DNA of 64,000 nucleotides from Streptomyces sp. NRRL WC-3605 (lineage in GTDB: Bacteria; Actinomycetota; Actinomycetes; Streptomycetales; Streptomycetaceae), in NCBI RefSeq assembly GCF_001509795.1, contig NZ_LLZN01000045.1, forward strand, positions 186,001 through 250,000. The letters are read 5' to 3'. The translations under genes and the position numbers were made by a program. Numbering within the stretch: the stretch's first letter is position 1; each line of letters begins with the position of its first letter. Below the pieces are notes generated by a model. That model was not told where the DNA came from and made no database searches. It saw only the letters and a program-made list of their open reading frames with translations. Shown piece after piece: positions 24,998 to 32,533 of this stretch.

Positions 24998-27900
24998 TCA
25001 GCCGCGGGCCCGGAAACCCCAGGTGCCGTGCGTGACCCGGTGGACCGCGAAACCGCGGTCCATCCGCAGGTACCGGGCACCGCGCGGCGCCGTCACGTCG
25101 TCCGGCCCCGCCGCCGGGACGTGCACCTCGGCGACCGCGCCCACCGGCACCTCCACCTCCATCCGGAAACCGGTCGCGGTCCGCTTCCAGGAGACGCCCG
25201 CGGTGCCCCGGACGGTGCGGATCGACGTGCGGGCCCAGTCGACACCCGTACGGGCGTCCGGCCGTACGGAGAAGGTGGCGTACCCGGCGTCGCCCGGCCG
25301 CAGACCGGCCACGTTCTCGTACAGCCACTGCGCCACGGTGCCCTGGAAGTAGTGGTCCCGGGAGCGGGAGTCCCGCGGCCACATCTCCCACATGGTGTCC
25401 GCGCCGTTCTCCTGCCAGTACCCCCAGCCGGGGTAGGTGCGCTGGGTGGCCACGGCGTGGGCGACGTCCGGCCGTCCGCCGTCGCACAGCACCCGCAGCA
25501 GCACGCTGGTGCCGAGCGCCCCCGTGTCGAGGTGGTTGCCGCGCGCCTCGACGTCCCGCACCAGGCTGGCGAACACCGAGGAGCGGGCGTCCTCCGGCAC
25601 CAGGCCGAAGGCGAGAGGGATCGCGTTCGAGGTCTGCCGGTAGCCGGGGTCCTTGGCGGTGCGGTAGTGGCCGTCCGGGCCGAGGAACTCCGCGTTCAGG
25701 GCGTCCTTCAGCCGCCCGGCCGCCTCCCGGTACCGCGTGGCCACGGCGTCGTCGTGCAGCACGTCGGCCAGCTCGGCGGTGATCAGCAGCGCCCGGTGCA
25801 GGTACGCCGTCGCGGTGAGCCGGGTGTCCTCCGGCGGGTTGCCGCCGTAACCGGGGGCCAGGTAGTCCCCCAGCGCGGTGACGGCGAGGCCGTCGCGGAG
25901 CCTGGCCAGTTCCCAGTCCAGGTAGCGGGTCAGCGCCGTCCAGTGCTCGCGCGCGATGCGCTCGTCGCCGTACACCCGGTAGAACTCGCGGACGACGAAG
26001 GGGTACACCGTCGTCCACTCGGGGGACGGGCCGAGGTCGCCGTACCCCCAGCCGCCGCTCGGCACGATCACCGGGAGCTGCCCGGCCGAGGTCTGGCTGT
26101 CGGCGATGTCGCCGAGCCACTTCGCCAGCATGCGGTGCATGGCGAAGGCGTAGGTCATCACCGGGGTGCCCAGTTGGGCGTCGCCGGTCCAGCCGTTCTT
26201 CTCGTACACGGGGGTGTCGGTCGGGATGCCGTGCATGTTGTTGAGGATGGTCCGGCGCATGGCCCGGTCGAGCCACTCGTAGAAGGGCTCGGAGCACGCG
26301 AAGGAGCTGACCTCCTCCAGCGGGGTGTGCACCAGACGTCCCAGGATCTGGTCCGTGCGGGGCGTGCCGGGCAGCCCGCCGATCTGGACGTACCGGAAGC
26401 CCTTGTACGAGAACGAGGGCTCCCAGGTCTCCTCGCCCCGGCCGGCGCAGACGTACTCGTCGCGCTGGAAGCGCCCGGGGACGAGCGGGTTCTCGGCGAG
26501 GACGGTGCCGTCGTCCTTCAGCTTCTCGCCGTAGGTGAGGGTCACGCGGGTGCCGGCCGGGAGGTTCCGTACGGTGATCCGGGCCCAGCCCGCCATCGTG
26601 CGGCCCATGTCCACCACATGGTCGCCGGAGGCGAGGCGGGTGATCCGCTCCGGCCGGAACGACTCGACGACCTCGATGCCGTCGTGGGGCTGCGCCTTCA
26701 GCCGCCCCTTCGGCGCGTCCCTGACCTCGACGGCGCGCCAGCCGGAGTCGTCGAAGCCGGGGCGCGTCCAGCCGGCGGGCGCACGGCGTGCGTCGTACGT
26801 CTCCCCCGCGTACAGGGAGTTGGAGAGGGTGGGGCCCTCCGTGATGCGCCACCGCTCGTCGGTGACGACGGTCGTGGTGGACCCGTCGGGGTGGTCGATC
26901 TCCAGGCGCGCGACGAGGCGGGGCTCGGAGTGCCAGGGCGCCCGGTTCCAGTTCCACGCGTTCGGGGTGGTCATGCCGTAGAACCCGCGGCCCAGGGTCA
27001 CGCCGATCGCGTTGGCGCCCCGGCGCACGAGATCGGTGACGTCGTGGACGGCGTACAGCACCGTCTCGTCGTAGTCGGTGAAGCCGGGGTCGAGCACCTG
27101 GCGTCCGACGCGCCGGCCGTTGATCTCGGCTTCGTGGTACGCGAGACCGCTGATCCGCAGGCGGGCCCGGAGCACGGCGCCGCGCACCTGGAACTCCCGG
27201 CGCAGCAGGGGCGCGGGCAGCTCGGGCGTGGTGACGGTGACGTCGTTGCCCCAGGGCCCCTGGCCGTAGGGGGCGAGCACGACGGCGGCCGCCCAGCCGG
27301 AGTCGTCGAACGCGGGGCTCTGCCAGTCCTGTTGCTCGCTGTCGGCGGCCAGCCAGTGGGCGTCCGTGCGCAGTTCGAGGGTCTGCCCCGACGCCGTCCC
27401 CACGATGAGCCGGACGACGAGACCGGCGGGATTGGCGGACGGTCCCGGTCGGTTGGTGGCCTCGACGGCGAGCACGAGGTCCCGGCCCGCACGGACCGCC
27501 TCCCCGGCCTCCCGGGTGACATCGGCGGTGCGGCCGGCCCGCCAGCCGTCCTGCTGCTCGGGGGCGTGCAGCACGCGGCGGCCGTCGAGGTGGAGCGTGA
27601 AGTCGTCGTCGGCCGTGGCGACCACGGTGGCGCTCACCACGTCGGTCCCGTCGGGCAGTTCGAGACGCGCCCGGAACCAGCGCGGGCCGACGGGGGCGTT
27701 CTGGGTGGTGGCTCCGGGGGCCCAGATCCACGAGGCGCCGGTGAGGTCCGGTGGCCGGGGGGTGGCCTCGCCGATCCAGTGGGCGCCCCACTCGTCGGGT
27801 GACATCGTTGTCTCGAACCAGCGCGGGGCGCTCCAGCCGGACGCCCTGCCCTCTCCGTCCCAGACCTTGACCCGCCACTCGTACCGGGTGCGGGGCGCGA

Positions 27901-28273
27901 GCGCCGGACCGCCGTAGGGCACGCCCACGCTGTTCTCGGAGGTCACCGTGCCCGAGTCCCAGACGAGCGAGCGCGCCCAGTCCTTGCCGCCGGTCCGCAC
28001 CTGAATGCGGTAGGCGCTCTGGCGTGCGCCGTGCCCACGGGACTCGGCCTCCCAGGCGAGCATCGGGCGCGCGACGTCGGTTCCGAGGACGTTCTCCTTG
28101 TGCTCTACGGTCGTGCGGACGACGCGCAGACCGGTGCCGCCGGCCTGACCGGCCTCACCGGCCGGGGCTGCGGACGCGGACGCGGTGCCCGCGGCGGACA
28201 GGAGGGGCACTCCCGCCCCCACGGTGCCCGCGGTGGCGCGGAGGAAGGTTCTGCGGTCCCAACTTCCCGGCAT
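24998..28273 (-). CDS. Tat-exported GH78 alpha-L-rhamnosidase
   Basis: 1091 residues. Twin-arginine signal DRRTFLRATAGTVGAG. Domains: fibronectin-like N-domain (MLAWEAESRGHGARQSAYRIQV), Bac_rhamnosid_N (about 300-480), Bac_rhamnosid beta-domain, and the (alpha/alpha)6 catalytic barrel from about 640 to 980. The GH78 acid region is seen as DTPVYEKNGWTGDAQLGTPV, with the conserved Glu and GDAQ. It ends with a beta-sandwich (VEVPVGAVAEVHVPA). Releases alpha-L-rhamnose from glycosides or pectic polymers outside the cell. AAAGGAG stands before the ATG. A LacI-type site lies 68-79 bp upstream. No rhamnose catabolic genes are adjacent. Confidence 0.93.
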   Translation of the reverse strand: MPGSWDRRTFLRATAGTVGAGVPLLSAAGTASASAAPAGEAGQAGGTGLRVVRTTVEHKENVLGTDVARPMLAWEAESRGHGARQSAYRIQVRTGGKDWARSLVWDSGTVTSENSVGVPYGGPALAPRTRYEWRVKVWDGEGRASGWSAPRWFETTMSPDEWGAHWIGEATPRPPDLTGASWIWAPGATTQNAPVGPRWFRARLELPDGTDVVSATVVATADDDFTLHLDGRRVLHAPEQQDGWRAGRTADVTREAGEAVRAGRDLVLAVEATNRPGPSANPAGLVVRLIVGTASGQTLELRTDAHWLAADSEQQDWQSPAFDDSGWAAAVVLAPYGQGPWGNDVTVTTPELPAPLLRREFQVRGAVLRARLRISGLAYHEAEINGRRVGRQVLDPGFTDYDETVLYAVHDVTDLVRRGANAIGVTLGRGFYGMTTPNAWNWNRAPWHSEPRLVARLEIDHPDGSTTTVVTDERWRITEGPTLSNSLYAGETYDARRAPAGWTRPGFDDSGWRAVEVRDAPKGRLKAQPHDGIEVVESFRPERITRLASGDHVVDMGRTMAGWARITVRNLPAGTRVTLTYGEKLKDDGTVLAENPLVPGRFQRDEYVCAGRGEETWEPSFSYKGFRYVQIGGLPGTPRTDQILGRLVHTPLEEVSSFACSEPFYEWLDRAMRRTILNNMHGIPTDTPVYEKNGWTGDAQLGTPVMTYAFAMHRMLAKWLGDIADSQTSAGQLPVIVPSGGWGYGDLGPSPEWTTVYPFVVREFYRVYGDERIAREHWTALTRYLDWELARLRDGLAVTALGDYLAPGYGGNPPEDTRLTATAYLHRALLITAELADVLHDDAVATRYREAAGRLKDALNAEFLGPDGHYRTAKDPGYRQTSNAIPLAFGLVPEDARSSVFASLVRDVEARGNHLDTGALGTSVLLRVLCDGGRPDVAHAVATQRTYPGWGYWQENGADTMWEMWPRDSRSRDHYFQGTVAQWLYENVAGLRPGDAGYATFSVRPDARTGVDWARTSIRTVRGTAGVSWKRTATGFRMEVEVPVGAVAEVHVPAAGPDDVTAPRGARYLRMDRGFAVHRVTHGTWGFRARG

Positions 28274-28340
28274 GCTCGCTCCTTTGGTCGCATCGCCAAC
28301 TCCATTTGGTTTCCGTTGAGTTGACCGCCCGGCGTTTCAC

Positions 28341-28352
28341 TGAAACGATTCA
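28341..28352. promoter_or_regulatory. LacI-type operator upstream of the rhamnosidase gene
   Basis: TGAAACGATTCA is a CG-centred 12-bp palindrome with one mismatched pair, 68 bp before the rhamnosidase ATG. Its core (AAACGAT) differs from the CAACGTTG sites, so another LacI protein, possibly encoded elsewhere, is expected. An overlapping TTTCA-C-TGAAA repeat (28335-28345) is also present. Confidence 0.5.
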
Positions 28353-28444
28353 ATCCCTCGCCTACGGATCCTATGGGCGGCCTGCGCGCCGCGACAAGAG
28401 GTGTGCACGGGGCGAGCGGTGCGCGGGAGAACGGCGGGTAAGGA

Positions 28445-28732
28445 TCAGCCGAGACCGCGGTGGGCGGCCCACAACTCCGCGGCGCGGCTGCCCGCTTCGG
28501 AGACCAGGGCCGCCAGTTCCGGCTTGTCGGGCACGGAGAACGAGACGTAGGCGCCGCGCCCGCCCGCCACCGGTCTGCCGTAGGCCTTCACGGCCAGGTG
28601 CCCGTCGGGGAGGAGCCGCACGTTGAGGGTCGTCAGCCTGAACGTCTCACCGCGCCGGGTGTCCGTCCAGCGGAGCTCCTCGGGAATCACGACGTTGATC
28701 GCCAGAGCGCTTACTTCCAGATCGCTGCTCAT
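28445..28732 (-). CDS. Hypothetical small cytoplasmic protein
   Basis: 95 residues, not recognised: MSSDLEVSALAINVVIPEELRWTD..., with beta-rich centre (FRLTTLNVRLLPDGHLAVKAYGRPV) and helical end (LAALVSEAGSRAAELWAAHRG). No signal peptide or membrane helix. Codon use is typical Streptomyces coding pattern, which supports a real gene. The RBS is weak (GGGATCATCCGTCC). It has no clear operon partner. Confidence 0.6.
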   Translation of the reverse strand: MSSDLEVSALAINVVIPEELRWTDTRRGETFRLTTLNVRLLPDGHLAVKAYGRPVAGGRGAYVSFSVPDKPELAALVSEAGSRAAELWAAHRGLG

Positions 28733-28757
28733 GGACGGATGATCCCACGCGGTGCGA

Positions 28758-28946
28758 TCACGACTCGAGTCGCCGAAAGGAACGGGACACTCGGCTTGAG
28801 CGCGGGCTCCGCGTCCTCGCCGGACCGGCGTGCCGGTAGCGGACCCTCAGCCGGGGCGTCTTCCGGTGATCGCGGCGTTGCCGGGCCGGAATGCCGTCCG
28901 GGCCGCCGAGTTGCTCCTCCGTCCGCTCCGCGACGGTCCGGGTCAT
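28758..28946 (-). CDS. Possible small Arg-rich protein
   Basis: 62 residues (MTRTVAERTEEQLGGPDGIP..., arginine-rich end). A good RBS (AGGGGAG) stands 6 nt before the ATG at 28946, but the second half looks like random GC-rich sequence. It occupies the otherwise empty 344-bp gap 28733-29076, in which I see no other feature. Confidence 0.3.
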   Translation of the reverse strand: MTRTVAERTEEQLGGPDGIPARQRRDHRKTPRLRVRYRHAGPARTRSPRSSRVSRSFRRLES

Positions 28947-29076
28947 CACCCACTCCCCTGCGTACGGCGGCGCGCCTGGCCGCCCGGCCCACCCCGCTCT
29001 CGGCGGCAGCGCCGCACGGACGCGCGATGGGTACCCGGCGCTCCCGCGCCCCGCACGGGGAGGTGCCGCCGGGGGC

Positions 29077-30096
29077 TCACGGCTTCCGGGCGCTGCTCGT
29101 TCGCACTTCGAGGTGGTGGGGGACGACGACGTCGAGCGGGGGCACGCCGTTGTCGGGGCTGTAGATGCGGTCGGCGAGGCACTGCAGGGCCCGTTCGGCG
29201 AGCTGCCGCTTGTCGGGGGCGACGGTGGTGAGGGGCGGCTGGGCGTAGCGCCCGTCCTCGATGTCGTCGAAGCCGACGACGGCCAGGTCCTCGGGCACGC
29301 GCAGTCCGCGTTCGTGGGCCACATGGAGTGCGCCGAGCGCGAGTTCGTCGGTGAACGCGAAGACGGCGTCGGGTGCCGCCGAGGGGTCGTCGAGGAGTGA
29401 GGCCATGGCCTGCGCGCCGTCCTTGCGGTGGAGCTCGCGGACCGGGCGTTCCAGCGCGTCGTCGACGACGGCGCCGGCCCGGCGCAGGGCGTTGCGGTAG
29501 CCGGTCAGACGCTGGTCGGCGGTGCCGTTGCGCAGGTGGGGCTGGAGGCCGATGGCGGCGATGCGGCGGCGGCCGGTTTCGAGGAGGTGGCTGGTGGCCT
29601 CGTCGGCGGCGGCGACGTTGTCGACGGCGACCCGGTCGGCGAGTCCCCGGGGCGGGCGCTCACCGAGGAGGACGACGGGCGCGTTGCGCGCATGGGTGGT
29701 GACCTCTTCGGGGCCGAGGGCCCAGGGGCTGATGATCAGGCCGTCCACCAGCCGGCCCTGGGTGCCGTCGAGGAGGCGCCGTTCGGCCTCGGCGTCGCCG
29801 AACGTCTGGTCGATGATCACGGTCCACGATCGCTGCTGCGCGGCCTCCACGACGAGGCTGGCCAGTTCGCCGAAGTAGGGCGAGTACAACTCGGGGACGA
29901 CGAGGCCTATGAGTCCTGTGCGGCCCGCGCGGAGGTTGCGTGCGGCGAGGTTGGGCCGGTAGCCGAGCTCGTCGAGGGCTTGCTGGACGCGCTGCCGGGT
30001 GGCCTCGGCGACGTTGCCCGATCCGCTGACGACGTTCGACACGGTCCGGACGGAGACGCCCGCGAGGGCGGCGACATCTTTCAGGCGACTACTCAC
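29077..30096 (-). CDS. LacI-family regulator, divergent from dioxygenase/sugar-porter operon
   Basis: 339 residues from the GTG at 30096. HTH RLKDVAALAGVSVRTVSNVVSGSGNVAEATRQRVQQALDELGYRPNLAARNLRAG, then effector domain (LVVPELYSPYFGELASLVVEAAQ, FTDELALGALHVAHERGLRVPEDLAVVGFDDIEDGRY). GGGAGG lies 9 nt before this GTG; the ATG at 30105 is also in frame but abuts the RBS, so it is less likely. The two abutting TGCAACGTTGCA palindromes in the shared promoter region are its obvious target. It resembles the LacI protein at 22989-24020 and has a related operator core, so cross-talk is possible. Confidence 0.92.
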   Translation of the reverse strand: MSSRLKDVAALAGVSVRTVSNVVSGSGNVAEATRQRVQQALDELGYRPNLAARNLRAGRTGLIGLVVPELYSPYFGELASLVVEAAQQRSWTVIIDQTFGDAEAERRLLDGTQGRLVDGLIISPWALGPEEVTTHARNAPVVLLGERPPRGLADRVAVDNVAAADEATSHLLETGRRRIAAIGLQPHLRNGTADQRLTGYRNALRRAGAVVDDALERPVRELHRKDGAQAMASLLDDPSAAPDAVFAFTDELALGALHVAHERGLRVPEDLAVVGFDDIEDGRYAQPPLTTVAPDKRQLAERALQCLADRIYSPDNGVPPLDVVVPHHLEVRTSSARKP

Positions 30097-30150
30097 GGTG
30101 GCCATCCTCCCACGCGTCCCGGGCGATCCGACGAGGATGCCCGGAGGGTA

Positions 30151-30179
30151 TTGCAACGTTGCATGCAACGTTGCACGAT
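30151..30179 (+). promoter_or_regulatory. Two abutting perfect LacI operators inside a promoter
   Basis: TGCAACGTTGCA occurs twice without a gap (30152-30163 and 30164-30175). On the plus strand TTGCAA (30151-30156) and CACGAT (30174-30179) are spaced 17 bp, so both operators lie almost exactly between -35 and -10 of the dioxygenase promoter. The same DNA lies 55 bp upstream of the divergent regulator start. Confidence 0.85.
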
Positions 30180-30213
30180 GAGGGGGTCCGACCGCTGTGC
30201 AAGGAGGCACCCC

Positions 30214-31065
30214 ATGACCGCGCACCTGTACCCCGGCGTCGACCCGGCCGCTCTCGACGTCGACGTCCGACCCGACGTCGAGGCGCTCTACGGCGACGGG
30301 ATCACCGCCCGCAAGGGCGCCTTCTCCGTCGCGTGGGCGGACCGGCTGCGCGAGGACGTCGACGCGGCCTTCGAGGAGGCGCTGTCCCGCCCGGGCGGCG
30401 CCGTGGGGCGCGGCCCCCACCGCTACTACGTCGAGATCCACCCCGAGCAGATCCGGGGCTTCGCCGAGCTGGTCGACCACCCGTGGGTCCGCTCGGTGTG
30501 CGCCGCCGTGCTCGGCCCCGGCTACCGCGTCGTGGAGCTCGGCTTCGACGTGCCGCTGGAGGGCGCCGTGAACCAGCCCTGGCACCGTGACTTCCCGATG
30601 CCGGAGGAGACGCGGCGCGAGCGGCGGCTGACCTCGCTGGCCTTCAACGTCACGACCGTGGACACCGCCGAGGACATGGGGCCCTTCGAGATAGCGCCGG
30701 GCACCCAGTGGGACGACAGCCCCGAGTTCGGGCACGGCATGTTCCCGCCCCGCTCGCACTACCCGCGGTACGCCGGGCGCGCCGTGCGCAAGTACCCTCA
30801 GCGCGGTGACATCTCCGCCAGGAGCGCCCTGACCATCCACCGCGGCACGGCCAACCAGTCCAGCAAGTCGCGTCCGGTCCTGGTCCTCGGCGTCGACGGA
30901 CCGGAGGCCACCAACGGCGAGCGGCACGACGCCGCCGTCACACGCGGCTACTGGGAGGCGCTGCCCGAGCGGGTGCGCCGGCACCTGGACGTCGCCGTCG
31001 TGGACGAGCTGACGCCCGTCACGCAGAAGCACACCATCGAGGGTCTGGTCATGGGCGATGCCTGA
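30214..31065 (+). CDS. Phytanoyl-CoA dioxygenase (PhyH)-family Fe(II)/2-oxoglutarate oxygenase
   Basis: 283 residues. Facial triad HxD in PWHRDFPMP and a distal His in LTIHRGTANQSSKSRP, with Arg after it to bind 2-oxoglutarate. The long loop FNVTTVDTAEDMGPFEIAPGTQWDD is PhyH-typical. RBS AAGGAGG stands 6-7 nt before the ATG. It overlaps the following sugar-porter gene by 8 nt and is under the double LacI operator. The genetic context suggests it oxidises a sugar, cyclitol or related small molecule taken up by the porter, rather than a fatty acyl-CoA; that is inference. Confidence 0.85.
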   Translation: MTAHLYPGVDPAALDVDVRPDVEALYGDGITARKGAFSVAWADRLREDVDAAFEEALSRPGGAVGRGPHRYYVEIHPEQIRGFAELVDHPWVRSVCAAVLGPGYRVVELGFDVPLEGAVNQPWHRDFPMPEETRRERRLTSLAFNVTTVDTAEDMGPFEIAPGTQWDDSPEFGHGMFPPRSHYPRYAGRAVRKYPQRGDISARSALTIHRGTANQSSKSRPVLVLGVDGPEATNGERHDAAVTRGYWEALPERVRRHLDVAVVDELTPVTQKHTIEGLVMGDA

Positions 31066-32479
31066 GGCGGCCACCGCCACGCTCGCCGAGCCGGCGGCGC
31101 CGGCACGTCCGCCGCGCCAGGTGTACGCGGTGGCGGCCGTCGCCGCGCTCGGCGGCCTGCTCTTCGGCTATGACACCGGCATCATCTCCGGAGCGCTGCT
31201 GCACCTGCGGGAGGACCTCGGTCTCTCCTCGCGGGGGCAGGAGATCGTCGTCAGCGTCATCCTGGTCGGCGCCATGGTCGGTGCCCTGTGCTCGGGGCGG
31301 CTGGCCGCCCGGCACGGACGGCGGCGGGTCGTGCTGTGGGTGGCCGTCGTGTTCGCGGCCGGGGCCGCGGCGGCCGCCGTCGCCCCGGGCACCGGCACGC
31401 TGATCGCGGCACGGTTCGTCCTCGGTCTCGCGGTCGGCGGAGCCTCCAACATGGTGCCGGTCTACATCGCGGAGGTGGCGCCCCCCGCCATCCGCGGCCG
31501 GCTGATGGTGCTGTTCCAGCTCATGGTGGCGATCGGGCAGCTGGTCTCCTTCTTCTGCGGCTGGCTGCTGGCCGGCACCGGGGGCTGGCGGCTGATGTTC
31601 GGGCTGGCGACCGTGCCGGCGGCCGTGCTGGCGTTCGGCGTCGTGCGGCTGCCGGAGAGCCCGCGCTGGCTCGTGGAGCAGGGGCGCCGCGAGGAGGCAC
31701 GCCGGGTCCTGCGCGGGCTGCGGTCCCCCGGCACGGACGTCGAGGCGGAGATCACCGCGATCGGCGAGGTGTCGTCGGCGCCGTCCCGGGACGGCTGGCG
31801 GGCCGTGCGCCGGCCCTGGGTGCGCCCCGCTCTGCTGATCGCCGTGGGTGTCGCCGCCTTCTCCCAGCTCACCGGCATCAACGCGGTCGTCTACTACGCC
31901 CCGGCCATCCTCTCCGACGCGGGCTTCGGCACGTCGGTCGCGCTGCTCACCGGCATCGGCATCGGCGCCATGCTGGTGGTGGCCGGCATCGTCGGCGCGG
32001 TCGCGCTGGACGCGGTGGGCCGGCGGCGGACCATGCTGTGGTTCCTGCCGCTGTCGGGGCTGTCCATGGCCGTGCTGGGGCTGGCGTTCCTCGCGGGCGA
32101 CTCGCCCGTGCAGCGGTGGGTGGTCATCCTCTCGCTGTCCGCCTACATCCTGTTCAACGGCATCGGTATGCAGTCGGTGGTGTGGGTGATCGCCCCGGAG
32201 ATCCTGCCGCTGGGCGTGCGGGGACCGGCGACGAGCCTGGCAACGGTGTCCGTGTGGGGCTTCGACCTCCTGATCGCCGTCACCGCGCTCACCGCGATCA
32301 ACACGATCGGCCGCTCGGGCACGTTCTTCGTGTACGCCGCCATGAACGTCCTCTGCGTGATCTTCGTGGCCCTCAAGGTCCCCGAGACCCGCAACCGGTC
32401 GCTGGAGGAGATCGAACGGGCCCTGCGCGCCCCGGGGTCCTTCCGGCACAACCTCGGCGGACGGCCCGCCCGCCGCTGA
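31058..32479 (+). CDS. Sugar-porter-family MFS transporter (XylE/IolT-like)
   Basis: 473 residues, 12 membrane helices. Sugar porter signatures: GGLLFGYDTGIISGALLHL (TM1), GRLAARHGRRRVV, RFVLGLAVGGASNMVPVYIAEVAPPAIRGR, PESPRWLVEQGR, QLTGINAVVYYAPAIL (TM7), APEILPLGVRG and PETRNRSLEEIE. Family members carry xylose, glucose, arabinose or myo-inositol with H+. Start overlaps the dioxygenase stop by 8 nt, so the pair is translationally coupled. A 17-bp hairpin follows. Confidence 0.93.
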   Translation: MPEAATATLAEPAAPARPPRQVYAVAAVAALGGLLFGYDTGIISGALLHLREDLGLSSRGQEIVVSVILVGAMVGALCSGRLAARHGRRRVVLWVAVVFAAGAAAAAVAPGTGTLIAARFVLGLAVGGASNMVPVYIAEVAPPAIRGRLMVLFQLMVAIGQLVSFFCGWLLAGTGGWRLMFGLATVPAAVLAFGVVRLPESPRWLVEQGRREEARRVLRGLRSPGTDVEAEITAIGEVSSAPSRDGWRAVRRPWVRPALLIAVGVAAFSQLTGINAVVYYAPAILSDAGFGTSVALLTGIGIGAMLVVAGIVGAVALDAVGRRRTMLWFLPLSGLSMAVLGLAFLAGDSPVQRWVVILSLSAYILFNGIGMQSVVWVIAPEILPLGVRGPATSLATVSVWGFDLLIAVTALTAINTIGRSGTFFVYAAMNVLCVIFVALKVPETRNRSLEEIERALRAPGSFRHNLGGRPARR

Positions 32480-32490
32480 ACCAGGACGTA

Positions 32491-32529
32491 CGACGGCCCC
32501 GGACGCGGTGATCGCGTCCGGGGCCGTCG
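32491..32529. terminator. Perfect 17-bp hairpin, bidirectional terminator
   Basis: CGACGGCCCCGGACGCG (32491-32507), loop GTGAT, exact complement (32513-32529), between the convergent sugar-porter and oxidoreductase genes. Confidence 0.88.
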
Positions 32530-32533
32530 CGGG

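Noticed and set aside
30152..30175. Double palindrome considered as attachment site or CRISPR-like repeat
   Set aside because: Position between -35 and -10 next to a LacI gene fits operators; no spacers, integrase or cas genes.
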